In this document: positions 1-7,120 of the stretch, piece after piece
Position numbering within the stretch: position 1 is the stretch's first letter
How the letters are laid out: each line of letters opens with the position of its first letter
Source: an uncultured marine group I thaumarchaeote
GTDB lineage: Archaea > Thermoproteota > Nitrososphaeria > Nitrososphaerales > Nitrosopumilaceae
Reading direction: 5' to 3'
NCBI GenBank assembly: GCA_902578515.1
Contig: CACHDH010000004.1
Coordinates: 1 to 33,201, forward strand
Length of the DNA stretch: 33,201 bases
Position numbers and translations under genes: made by a program
The notes under the pieces: model-generated
The model's input: only the letters and a program-made list of their open reading frames with translations
Told to the model about the DNA's origin: nothing
The model's database searches: none

Positions 1-100
1 TTCCTTCCCAGTCTGATGTTAGATCTGATGATTTACATGCTGGGCAAACTTTCCCTATAGTAACACATTTGCATTTTCTGCATGCTAATTCTTTTACCAT
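1..100 (-). CDS. spt4: Transcription elongation factor Spt4 / RpoE'' (3' end outside window)
   Basis: This ORF is too short for the ORF track because the window edge cuts it. The minus strand reads from an ATG at base 100 into a protein beginning MVKELACRKCKC, followed by a second CPAC pair and the sequence SSDLTSDWEG. Two CxxC pairs forming a small zinc ribbon, and the position directly after Rpo7, are the hallmarks of archaeal Spt4 (formerly RNA polymerase subunit E''). Spt4 pairs with Spt5 as a processivity factor on elongating RNA polymerase. About 33 residues are visible, and the family is usually around 60 residues, so roughly half is missing. The start lies 2 bases after the rpo7 stop, so the two genes are almost certainly co-transcribed. 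Confidence 0.9.
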   Translation of the reverse strand, partial: MVKELACRKCKCVTIGKVCPACKSSDLTSDWEG

Positions 101-102
101 AT

Positions 103-756
103 TTATTCAGCTTCTACTTTTTCTTCTTTCTTCTCCTTCTTCGCTTCTACTTTTTCTTCTTTCTTCTCCTTCTTCGCTTCTACTTTTTCTTCACCTTCAT
201 CAACACCGCTTGCCTTTTTAAGATCTTCTTGTATCCATTCCTCTGCACCCAAAAATGGTTGTCTACATGTAATTCCTATCTTCCCCATCGTTGATGCTTT
301 ACCAAGTGATACAGCAGTAATTCTTGTTCTTATTGTTGAACCAATCTTTAATGTTCGACCACTTTGGTTTGCAAGTATAACACCAGATGCTATGTTGCTT
401 TTGAGATAATCATCCATAACCTGCGATAAGTGCAATAATGCATCAGTAGGACCAATTCTAACAAACGCGCCAAAATCAGTAATATCAACAAGTTCACCAT
501 AGATTATCTCTTGTAGTTTTGGGAAAAACGTTAATGCATCAAATGTTACACGATGGAACGTTCCCCCATCACCTGCAATTAATTTACCCATAGGTTCAAC
601 ATCAGCATCAAGTATCATTATGATATAACCAAGATCTGATTTTACCATACTTTCATATTTTGATTTGAGAATGTTGATTGCCGCTTTGTTCAACGACGTA
701 CCAAACAGATTAGGTGGTATCCTAACAATATCCTCTAGCGTGGAAACAGAAAACAC
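103..756 (-). CDS. rpo7: DNA-directed RNA polymerase subunit Rpo7 (RpoE') with charged repeat tail
   Basis: Rpo7 forms the stalk of archaeal RNA polymerase with Rpo4 and binds emerging RNA. The N-terminus (FSVSTLEDIVRIPPNLFG) matches the Rpo7 tip domain. Residues about 80-165 form an S1/OB RNA-binding domain, seen in GELVDITDFGAFVRIGP and DALLHLSQV. The start is a GTG; a TAA lies nine codons upstream in frame with no ATG between, and the family start fits this position. Archaeal Rpo7 is usually about 180-190 residues. This one has 217 because of a lysine/glutamate-rich tail built from repeated KVEAKKEKKEE units, encoded by a 33-bp tandem repeat. The gene is read into spt4 and is divergent from mrp. 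Identity is secure; the role of the tail is unknown. Confidence 0.95.
   Translation of the reverse strand: MFSVSTLEDIVRIPPNLFGTSLNKAAINILKSKYESMVKSDLGYIIMILDADVEPMGKLIAGDGGTFHRVTFDALTFFPKLQEIIYGELVDITDFGAFVRIGPTDALLHLSQVMDDYLKSNIASGVILANQSGRTLKIGSTIRTRITAVSLGKASTMGKIGITCRQPFLGAEEWIQEDLKKASGVDEGEEKVEAKKEKKEEKVEAKKEKKEEKVEAE
111..191. repeat. 33-bp tandem repeat in the 3' end of rpo7
   Basis: The 33-bp unit occurs at 111-143 and 144-176 with no differences, followed by a 15-base partial copy to 191. It is in frame and encodes an 11-residue charged unit of the Rpo7 tail. Identical copies suggest recent duplication by slippage or unequal exchange, so copy number may vary between strains. Confidence 0.95.
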
Positions 757-860
757 TTTGTTGATGCGGCGATTTTCACCTTATGAACCTTTTGAAAAAT
801 CATGCCTGATTTAGATAAGAAATTTAATCTCTGAATTATGCCAAGCTAAATCTCTCTATC

Positions 861-868
861 TTTAAATA
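861..868 (+). promoter_or_regulatory. TATA box of the Mrp gene
   Basis: TTTAAATA is a near-perfect archaeal TATA box. It lies 23-30 bases before the ATG at 891, the usual distance from TATA box to transcription start, so the transcript is predicted to be leaderless or nearly so. This is inferred from spacing only. Confidence 0.7.
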
Positions 869-890
869 AAGTAGACATGAATTTTGCGCT

Positions 891-1994
891 ATGGTTGGCG
901 TTGACGATGTCATTAACAAACTTTCAACTGTAATTGATCCTGACCTAAACAAGGACATAGTATCAATGGGCATGATCAAAGATTTGGATCTCAATTCTGG
1001 AAATCTAAAGTTTACATTAGAACTTACAACACCAGCATGTCCATTTAATGAACAGATAGAGGAAGATGTTCGTAAAGCAATAGACGAGCTTGATGGAATC
1101 AACAATCTTGACCTCAATGTAACTGCAAAAGTAATGGAAGGAAGATCATTGGATGCAGATGAGTTTATGAAAGGCGTTAAAAACATTGTAGCTGTTGCTA
1201 GTGGAAAAGGTGGAGTAGGTAAATCCACTGTTGCATTAAATCTTGCTTTAGCACTTTCAAAAACTGGAGCTAAAGTTGGTCTGTTAGATGCTGATATCTA
1301 TGGTCCAAGTATACCATTAATGCTTGGAATGAAGGGAACTGAAATGGACGTCGCGATGGATCAAGAAAAACGGAAATTAGTACCACCAGAATATGAAGGA
1401 ATTAAAGTTGTATCTTTTGGTTTTTTTGCAGAGCAAGAACATCAAGCAGCAATTTACAGAGGTCCAATTATATCTGGAATTGTAAAACAGTTTTTAGTTG
1501 ATACTCTTTGGACTGATTTAGATTATCTAATTGTGGATCTACCACCTGGTACTGGTGATATACCATTAACATTAGCACAAACAATTCCAATTACAGGAAT
1601 TCTTGTTGTTACAACTCCACAGGAGGTAGCAAGTAGTGTTGCTAGTAAAGCAATTGGAATGTTTGATAAACTTAATGTTCCAATGTTAGGTGTTGTGGAA
1701 AATATGAGTTACTTTGAGTGTTCAAAATGTAACGAGAAGCATCACATATTTGGTAAGGGTGGCGCAGAAGAAATTAGTGAAAAGCATAACATGCCATTAC
1801 TTGGTGCAATACCACTTAATTCAGGAATTATGGAAGGATCTGAGTTGGGAAAACCTGTTATGATTACACAACCTGATTCTCCAAGTGCTGAAGCATTTAC
1901 TGTAGCCGCTAAAAATATTGCAGCTCAATGTAGTATTCAAGCCAGAAAAGTACAGGAAGAAATGCAAGCAGAAACAACTCCAACAACTAGTTAG
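891..1994 (+). CDS. Mrp/Nbp35-family Fe-S cluster carrier ATPase with MIP18 domain
   Basis: This cytosolic P-loop ATPase is likely to carry and transfer [4Fe-4S] clusters to apoproteins (ApbC/Mrp/Nbp35 family). Residues about 1-80 form a MIP18/DUF59 domain (DVINKLSTVIDPDLNKDIVSMGM, ending in TPACPFNEQI). The ParA/MinD-like ATPase follows, with the deviant Walker A GKGGVGKS at about 105-112 and the switch region DLPPGTGD. The cluster-binding CxxC, read as CSKC, falls near residues 277-280. The length of 367 is normal for this fused form. A TATA box directly upstream predicts a leaderless message. The dephospho-CoA kinase gene begins 6 bases after the stop and is probably co-transcribed. Family assignment is firm; the client proteins are unknown. 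Confidence 0.95.
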   Translation: MVGVDDVINKLSTVIDPDLNKDIVSMGMIKDLDLNSGNLKFTLELTTPACPFNEQIEEDVRKAIDELDGINNLDLNVTAKVMEGRSLDADEFMKGVKNIVAVASGKGGVGKSTVALNLALALSKTGAKVGLLDADIYGPSIPLMLGMKGTEMDVAMDQEKRKLVPPEYEGIKVVSFGFFAEQEHQAAIYRGPIISGIVKQFLVDTLWTDLDYLIVDLPPGTGDIPLTLAQTIPITGILVVTTPQEVASSVASKAIGMFDKLNVPMLGVVENMSYFECSKCNEKHHIFGKGGAEEISEKHNMPLLGAIPLNSGIMEGSELGKPVMITQPDSPSAEAFTVAAKNIAAQCSIQARKVQEEMQAETTPTTS

Positions 1995-2000
1995 ATTTTC

Positions 2001-2498
2001 TTGCAACTACCTGATGATCTTCGTGATCAGCTCAAAAACCCACTAGGAAATTTAATCAGTGACAATGATCCAAACAAAGAAAATATCATAAAAAAAATAT
2101 CAACCGAATCAATTATAATCACAGTAGGCGATAGGACGACTGAAAATTTATTACAATTGGATATCAAACCGCAGATTCAAATCGTAGATGGTCTTGAAAA
2201 ACGCAATAAACGTACAGTACCTATTGATGATACAGTAAATACCAATCTTTCCTGCAGAAACCCACCTGGTGAAATAACTGATGAAAGTATACAAGTTATT
2301 CAAAAGGCATTTTCTAGTGAACCACCTGTTAGAATCATAATAGATGGAGAAGAAGATCTTCTTGTCATACCTGTATGTATTCATGCACCAGAAAATTCTA
2401 TCGTGATGTACGGTCAACCAAATGAGGGTTTGGTTATTGTTACAATCACGCCTGAAATACGAGCGAAGGTTCAAAAAATACTTGATGTAATGAATTAG
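2001..2498 (+). CDS. GTP-dependent dephospho-CoA kinase (DUF359 family)
   Basis: The archaeal DUF359 family performs the last step of coenzyme A synthesis, phosphorylating dephospho-CoA with GTP, and is unrelated to bacterial CoaE. The sequence shows the family pattern: IITVGDRTTENLL near residue 45, IQIVDGLEKRNKR near 70, NPPGEITDES near 90, RIIIDGEEDLLVIPV near 115 and MYGQPNEGLVIVTITPE near the end. The length of 165 is typical. The start is a TTG at 2001, since no ATG fits the family N-terminus, and no clear Shine-Dalgarno sequence precedes it. The gene follows mrp by 6 bases. Its TAG stop forms the first bases of the terminal stem of a predicted box C/D RNA. Confidence 0.88.
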   Translation: MQLPDDLRDQLKNPLGNLISDNDPNKENIIKKISTESIIITVGDRTTENLLQLDIKPQIQIVDGLEKRNKRTVPIDDTVNTNLSCRNPPGEITDESIQVIQKAFSSEPPVRIIIDGEEDLLVIPVCIHAPENSIVMYGQPNEGLVIVTITPEIRAKVQKILDVMN

Positions 2499-2557
2499 GG
2501 GTATGATGAGACGGTGGCTGTATGATTTATGATTACACTACTAAAACTCTGACCCTA
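2496..2557 (+). ncRNA. Candidate box C/D guide sRNA
   Basis: The intergenic strip contains ATGATGA (2503-2509), an exact match to box C (RUGAUGA), and CTGA (2549-2552), an exact box D, 39 bases apart as in compact archaeal C/D sRNAs. The flanks TAGGG (2496-2500) and CCCTA (2553-2557) are perfectly complementary and would close the kink-turn stem. Weaker inner boxes are visible: CTGT at 2518 as D' and ATGATTA at 2529-2535 as C', which leave a 13-base guide (CACTACTAAAACT) before box D. A run of six T follows at 2558-2563 and could end transcription. Such RNAs direct fibrillarin 2'-O-methylation of rRNA or tRNA. The target is unknown to me. The 5' stem overlaps the stop codon of the upstream gene, so it may be processed from that mRNA. 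Confidence 0.68.
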
Positions 2558-2569
2558 TTTTTTGATCAT

Positions 2570-2587
2570 GTTTCTATTTATAGAAAC
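2570..2587. repeat. Perfect inverted repeat upstream of moxR
   Basis: GTTTCTA and TAGAAAC form a 7-bp stem with a 4-base TTTA loop (8 bp if the loop is TT). It lies after the T-run of the sRNA candidate and about 70 bases before moxR. It could be a 3' end hairpin or an operator; the sequence does not decide between them. Confidence 0.45.
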
Positions 2588-2657
2588 TAGTGGTAACTTC
2601 TAGCGATCAACCAATTAAAAGAAAAAGTAGTTAAACTCTGATAATTTTTTAGAAATC

Positions 2658-3734
2658 GTGGAGAAAAAACTAAGTTATGAAGACCTTGGGGATTTATCCA
2701 ATGATCAAATAAAAAAAGCAATTACTGATTATTATAAAAACCATAATTCCAATGACCAAATAAAAGAATTAAATGAAAAGGCACAAACATATGCAGAAAA
2801 ACTTGGTATAGTTTTAACCGAAGTTCAAAAAGTCATAGTAGGCCAAGATCAAATTCAAGAAAAACTTTTGATTGGATTGATAGTTGATGGGCACATACTA
2901 CTTGAAGGGGTTCCTGGTCTCGCAAAAACATTGATGGTAAAAACTTTTTCAGATTCTATTGGCGCTGATTTTATTCGTATTCAATTTACCCCGGATCTTC
3001 TACCGGCAGACATAGTTGGAACTAAAATATTTGATAACAAAACAGACAGTTTTGTAACAAGAAAAGGCCCCATATTCCATAACCTAATCTTGGCTGATGA
3101 AATTAACAGAGCCCCACCCAAAGTTCAATCAGCATTACTTGAAGCAATGCAAGAAAAGCAGGTTACAATTCATGGTGATTCATATTCATTGGAAAGACCA
3201 TTCTTAGTACTTGCAACACAAAACCCAATAGAAACAGAAGGAACATACAAGCTTCCAGACGCACAAATTGACCGATTTACATTCAAGTTATTGATTGACT
3301 ATCCATCAAAAAATGATGAGAAAGTTATCATGCAGAGATACACACAAAAATCGAGCCCAGAAGCAAAACCTGTAATAAGTTCAAGTGAAATATTAGAGAT
3401 TCAGAATTTTAACAAAACCATTTATGCTGATGAAAAAATTGAAGAATACGTTGCAAGTATCATAGACGCAACACGAAATCCAAGAGAATATGGAGTTGAT
3501 TTGGTTGATATGATAGAATTTGGTGCTTCACCACGTGCATCTATTTGGCTAATCCTTACTGCAAAAGCTCACGCGTTATTAAATGGAAGAGGATTTGTTA
3601 TTCCTGAGGATGTAAAAGACGTAGTTCATGATGTACTACGACATAGAATTACTTTGACATACGAGGCTGATGCAGAGGGAATGACAACAGATCGTATTAT
3701 TGATCTGATAATGGACAAAATTCGTTCACCGTGA
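2658..3734 (+). CDS. moxR: MoxR-family AAA+ ATPase
   Basis: MoxR ATPases are AAA+ chaperone-like proteins that work with VWA-domain partners in assembling or activating protein complexes. After a helical N-terminal extension of about 50 residues come the Walker A GVPGLAKT (near 84-91), the Walker B ILADEINRAPPKVQSALLEA, the MoxR signature MQEKQVTIHG, sensor 1 LATQNPIETEGTY and sensor 2 GASPRAS. The length of 358 is slightly long because of the N-terminal extension. The start is GTG. Possible promoter sequence TTAAAC lies 22-27 bases before it. The gene leads an operon with DUF58, VWA and BatD-like genes, the classic MoxR partnership. The substrate in archaea is unknown. Confidence 0.92.
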   Translation: MEKKLSYEDLGDLSNDQIKKAITDYYKNHNSNDQIKELNEKAQTYAEKLGIVLTEVQKVIVGQDQIQEKLLIGLIVDGHILLEGVPGLAKTLMVKTFSDSIGADFIRIQFTPDLLPADIVGTKIFDNKTDSFVTRKGPIFHNLILADEINRAPPKVQSALLEAMQEKQVTIHGDSYSLERPFLVLATQNPIETEGTYKLPDAQIDRFTFKLLIDYPSKNDEKVIMQRYTQKSSPEAKPVISSSEILEIQNFNKTIYADEKIEEYVASIIDATRNPREYGVDLVDMIEFGASPRASIWLILTAKAHALLNGRGFVIPEDVKDVVHDVLRHRITLTYEADAEGMTTDRIIDLIMDKIRSP

Positions 3735-3736
3735 TC
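3731..3736 (+). promoter_or_regulatory. Shine-Dalgarno GTGATC deciding a TTG start
   Basis: GTGATC is complementary to the GAUCAC part of the archaeal 16S rRNA 3' end and sits 2 bases before the TTG at 3739. It overlaps the TGA stop of moxR, suggesting coupled translation of the DUF58 gene. Confidence 0.55.
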
Positions 3737-3738
3737 AT

Positions 3739-4614
3739 TTGACTGAGGTTAAAGAATTATTAAAACGAGTAAAGGATCTTGAAATTAAAACCAAAGGTTT
3801 TGCAGAGGGAATAGCATCTGGTAGTTACAAATCAAAGATTCGTGGTAGAGGAATAGAATTCTCACAAGTACGTGAGTATGTTTTTGGTGATGATACACGA
3901 AACATTGATTGGAATGTTACTGCACGCTACAATAAACTATTTGTTAAAGAATTTGTTGAAGAACGTGATCTTTTTGTTTATGTCATATATGATAATTCTG
4001 CAAGTAATGATTTTGGATACAAAAAAAGCAAAAAAGATTTTGGCTTAGAGATTGCGGCATCATTAATTTTTTCAGCCATGAAAAATAATGATAACATTGG
4101 GTTAGGCATTTTTACTGATAAACTTGAAGTATTTGTTCCAGCAAAAAAAGGTAAAAGACATAGCTTACAATTGATTAGAGAATTATTGATAAACAAACCA
4201 AAAAGTAAAAAAACTGACATTCAAACATCTTTAGCAAACTTTCATAAAATTATAAAACAGAGAAGCACAATTTTTATCATATCTGATTTTATTTCTGAAT
4301 CTTTTACTAAACCACTCAAATATCTTAAAAATAAACATGACGTGATATTGGTAAAACTTTCTGATACAACTGAAAAAAAATTCCCAGAGATTGGTTATGC
4401 TTTAGTAGAAGATTCCGAAACAGGCGAACAGATAATTGTTAATACTTCTGATAAAGATTTTCAGAGGCAATATAACCAATTTATTATAGAAAACGATGAA
4501 AATCTAAAACGAGAATCTCAGAAACTTAACATAGATATGATTGAAGTTACATCGGATAAACCATTTGATAAAGTATTCAATAGTTTTTTTGAAAAAAGAA
4601 TGTTTAGGAGATGA
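3739..4614 (+). CDS. DUF58 domain protein, partner of MoxR
   Basis: DUF58 proteins have a VWA-like fold and are nearly always encoded next to MoxR ATPases. Their biochemical role is unsettled, but they are thought to act with MoxR and VWA proteins in complex assembly. The diagnostic block RGRGIEFSQVREYVFGDD followed by RNIDWNVTARYNKLFVKEF is at about residues 33-75, and the next strand YVIYDNSAS corresponds to a degenerate metal site. The length of 291 is usual. The start is TTG, supported by a Shine-Dalgarno match overlapping the moxR stop and by the family N-terminus. No membrane segment is visible, so it is probably cytosolic. It sits between moxR and the VWA gene with 4-5 base gaps. Confidence 0.9.
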   Translation: MTEVKELLKRVKDLEIKTKGFAEGIASGSYKSKIRGRGIEFSQVREYVFGDDTRNIDWNVTARYNKLFVKEFVEERDLFVYVIYDNSASNDFGYKKSKKDFGLEIAASLIFSAMKNNDNIGLGIFTDKLEVFVPAKKGKRHSLQLIRELLINKPKSKKTDIQTSLANFHKIIKQRSTIFIISDFISESFTKPLKYLKNKHDVILVKLSDTTEKKFPEIGYALVEDSETGEQIIVNTSDKDFQRQYNQFIIENDENLKRESQKLNIDMIEVTSDKPFDKVFNSFFEKRMFRR

Positions 4615-4615
4615 T
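4606..4615 (+). promoter_or_regulatory. Shine-Dalgarno AGGAGATGAT deciding a TTG start
   Basis: AGGAGATGAT closely follows the extended archaeal consensus AGGAGGTGAT, ends 4 bases before the TTG at 4620 and contains the DUF58 stop TGA. It strongly supports the TTG as the start of the VWA gene. Confidence 0.65.
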
Positions 4616-4619
4616 ATAG

Positions 4620-5573
4620 TTGGGTCTTGAATTTGGAAATTTGTATGTGCTTTTATCTCTGATCATTATTCCTGTATTTTATTTTCTTTACAAAAAATAT
4701 GGGGAGTCTAAAAAATCTACAGCATTAAAGTTTAGCACACTTTTGACCGTTAAGGCATCGGCAAATACTAATTTTTTGTTGAGGAAGCATTTACCATTTA
4801 TTTTGATGATTACTTCAATGGGATTGATCATAGTGGGCCTATCTGAACCTACTTACCCACTTGAAAACATACAGGAAGGTGTGAATGTAGTTTTAGTTAT
4901 TGATGGCTCAGGAAGTATGTCTGCTGAGGATTATTATCCAACAAGATTGGAGGCTGCAAAAAACGCTGCTGAAATTCTAATCAATAGTCTAAGTACAAAT
5001 GATCATGCAGGTGTTATTGTATTTGCAGATGGGGCAACTACAGCCTCATATCTAAGTCCGTTTAAGGAAAAAACCATATCTGACTTACATGCTATTGAAC
5101 AAACTAGAGGTTCAACTGCATTAGGTGATGGTCTTGCTTTGGGTGTTGATATGGCATCTTCTATTCCAAACAAAAACAAAGTTGTTATTTTACTAAGTGA
5201 TGGTGAACATAATGCAGGATTTTTGTCACCAGATGACGCAATCGGTTTAGCATTAATAAAAAATATTCAAGTCAACACAATCGCAATGGGTTCATCTGAA
5301 CCAGTATTATTAGCAGTCAATCCAATCAGTGGTCAACCAACATACGCTGGAGTAGATGAAGACACATTAATTAAAATTGCACATTATGCTGGTGGTAAAT
5401 TCTACAAATCAGTTGATAATAGTAGCTTGGAAGAAATTTTTAGTACATTAGGTGATAACATTGATCGTGAAGTAGAGCAACTTAGTATCAAAGATTGGTT
5501 TTTCATACCAGCAGTTGTGTTATTAGCTCTTAACGTCTACATAATCTATGGGAGGTATAAAATAATTGCATAA
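4620..5573 (+). CDS. Membrane-anchored VWA domain protein (BatA/BatB-like)
   Basis: This is a von Willebrand factor A protein held by membrane helices at both ends: about residues 5-23 and 57-77 at the N-terminus, and about 292-312 at the C-terminus. The MIDAS metal site is complete: DGSGSMS near residue 95, the threonine in RGSTALGDGL, and the aspartate in LLSDGEHNAG. This is the architecture of BatA/BatB proteins in MoxR clusters. The length of 317 fits. The start is TTG with a strong Shine-Dalgarno sequence over the previous stop. The gene overlaps the next by 8 bases. The metal site implies ligand binding outside or at the membrane face; the ligand is unknown. Confidence 0.88.
   Translation: MGLEFGNLYVLLSLIIIPVFYFLYKKYGESKKSTALKFSTLLTVKASANTNFLLRKHLPFILMITSMGLIIVGLSEPTYPLENIQEGVNVVLVIDGSGSMSAEDYYPTRLEAAKNAAEILINSLSTNDHAGVIVFADGATTASYLSPFKEKTISDLHAIEQTRGSTALGDGLALGVDMASSIPNKNKVVILLSDGEHNAGFLSPDDAIGLALIKNIQVNTIAMGSSEPVLLAVNPISGQPTYAGVDEDTLIKIAHYAGGKFYKSVDNSSLEEIFSTLGDNIDREVEQLSIKDWFFIPAVVLLALNVYIIYGRYKIIA
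5550..5556 (+). promoter_or_regulatory. Shine-Dalgarno GGGAGGT deciding a TTG start
   Basis: GGGAGGT lies inside the 3' end of the VWA gene, 9 bases before the TTG at 5566. It is one of the clearest ribosome binding sites in the window and supports the overlapping TTG start. Confidence 0.65.
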
Positions 5574-7050
5574 TCTATATTTCTGTTCAATCATATTCTT
5601 TCTATTTACTTCGGGAATAATTTCATCAGTCTCAGCACAAAACTATGATCTTCTTCACATAGAACCATCTTCAATGGTTGAATCGGGTTTTATCTATCTA
5701 AATTCAGATAATCCAAACGACTCTGATCAAGTGTATATGTTACATCAAATTTCAAATCACTTTGCCGAAAATATCATCATTAAAGTTTCAAAATTTACTG
5801 CAAAAATTGAATTTTCTGATCAGCTTTTGAACGAAGTAGAGTGTGGAAGATACAATGTAAGTCCATCAGAGCTTTTGACTATTTCATATGATACAATAAT
5901 TATAGATCAACATGCAAATTATACACTTTTACCTGTCCAGATAGAATATCAGGATCCAGTTCAAAATCAAAATAAAAATTACGTGACGCCAGTATACACA
6001 ATGGATATTTCTGACGAAAATGATAGTTTTATTCAAAACATCTCTAACAATTTTTCTTGTGACAATATTGAAGTTATAGATGATATGAATGCACGAGAGA
6101 ATTTTGATGAATCAGGATTCAGAATTGGATCAACAGATAATCAATCAGGCATGAATGGTGGTGGTCAACAAGGTGGTCAACAAGGTGGTCAACAAGGTGG
6201 TCAACAAGGTGGTCAACAAATGTCCCAATCTGACATACAAACAACTCAAGAAATGATGCAAAATTTCATGAATGGAGTTCCTATGAATGATGAAAGACCT
6301 AACATCATGAACCAAAATACAGAGCAGATTAGAGATGAAATAAATAAAATGAAAGAAAGAAATGATAGAATTATTCAAGAGTTAGAACAAACTGAAGAAT
6401 TTCAGAGTTTACATGACGAATTATCAACTCAAGGATTAACCCAACAACCACCACGTATTGACATAAATTCTGATAATAATGCTGAGATTACAATACCATA
6501 TGAAAATGATTACCAAGAATCATCTATTGAAGCAGATTATGAAAATGGAGAAATCTCAAATGTTAGAATCTCTTCAAGCGAAGAAATAATTAAATTTGAT
6601 CCTTTTTGGATAATCATACCTGTGGCAGTAGTAATTTCTACCATTGCGGCTTTTTGGATTAAAAAATCTAAAAAAGAAAAACCAAATAAAGTTTCAACAG
6701 TACAAGTCATAGATTCTACATCTAATCGTATTGAAACTGTTAATTTTATTGATTCCACTAAACAAATGCTTACTCAATCAAAAAATCTCTATGAGCAGAA
6801 AAAAATTAAGGATGCATACGAGACGTTTGGACAGGCTATTCGATATTATTATTCTAATAAATTAGAACTAAAAACAGAAATGACTACCAAAGAAATTCTA
6901 CAGCAACTACGTAAACAAAACATTCAAGAATTTCAATCTATTCAAGACTGTTTAATGCTATGTGGAATGATAGAATTTGCAAAACATAGGGCTAGTGATA
7001 CAGAGTTTTTTGACGCAATAGAAAAATTTTCTAAAATTGTATCGAATTGA
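5566..7050 (+). CDS. BatD-like secreted/membrane protein of the MoxR operon
   Basis: I do not recognise a named family with certainty. The layout is an N-terminal signal peptide (about 1-24), an extracytoplasmic region to about 345, a single transmembrane helix (WIIIPVAVVISTIAAFW, about 346-364) followed by basic residues, and a cytoplasmic helical domain of about 100 residues (LYEQKKIKDAYETFGQAIRY) that looks TPR-like. Residues 199-218 are five GGQQ units, followed by a Q/N/E-rich coiled-coil-like stretch. Signal peptide, outer domain, membrane helix and TPR-like tail, together with its place as last gene after moxR, DUF58 and VWA, resemble BatD/BatE components. The start is TTG with GGGAGGT upstream, overlapping the VWA gene by 8 bases. 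Function is inferred from context only. Confidence 0.75.
   Translation: MHNLYFCSIIFFLFTSGIISSVSAQNYDLLHIEPSSMVESGFIYLNSDNPNDSDQVYMLHQISNHFAENIIIKVSKFTAKIEFSDQLLNEVECGRYNVSPSELLTISYDTIIIDQHANYTLLPVQIEYQDPVQNQNKNYVTPVYTMDISDENDSFIQNISNNFSCDNIEVIDDMNARENFDESGFRIGSTDNQSGMNGGGQQGGQQGGQQGGQQGGQQMSQSDIQTTQEMMQNFMNGVPMNDERPNIMNQNTEQIRDEINKMKERNDRIIQELEQTEEFQSLHDELSTQGLTQQPPRIDINSDNNAEITIPYENDYQESSIEADYENGEISNVRISSSEEIIKFDPFWIIIPVAVVISTIAAFWIKKSKKEKPNKVSTVQVIDSTSNRIETVNFIDSTKQMLTQSKNLYEQKKIKDAYETFGQAIRYYYSNKLELKTEMTTKEILQQLRKQNIQEFQSIQDCLMLCGMIEFAKHRASDTEFFDAIEKFSKIVSN
6160..6219. repeat. Five exact 12-bp tandem repeats (GGQQ)
   Basis: GGTGGTCAACAA occurs five times without a single mismatch. It encodes (GGQQ)5 in the outer part of the BatD-like protein. 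Identity at synonymous sites indicates recent expansion, and length variation between strains is likely. Confidence 0.95.
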
Positions 7051-7120
7051 TTCAATATCAAGTCTGTAAAGGTAAACCAAGATCAGAGTAACAATTGACA
7101 TTGTATGATAAACTATCATT

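Noticed and set aside
82-294. 70-residue plus-strand ORF rich in Leu and Phe
   Set aside because: It is the antisense of the lysine/glutamate repeat of rpo7; the composition is an artefact.
836-1228. 130-residue minus-strand ORF opposite the Mrp gene
   Set aside because: Shadow frame of a strongly conserved ATPase gene; serine-rich composition typical of antisense frames.
7105-7119. Inverted repeat ATGATA-AAC-TATCAT before the SprT-like gene as a regulatory site
   Set aside because: Only 6 bp arms in AT-rich sequence, expected by chance at this frequency; noted in the gene entry only.
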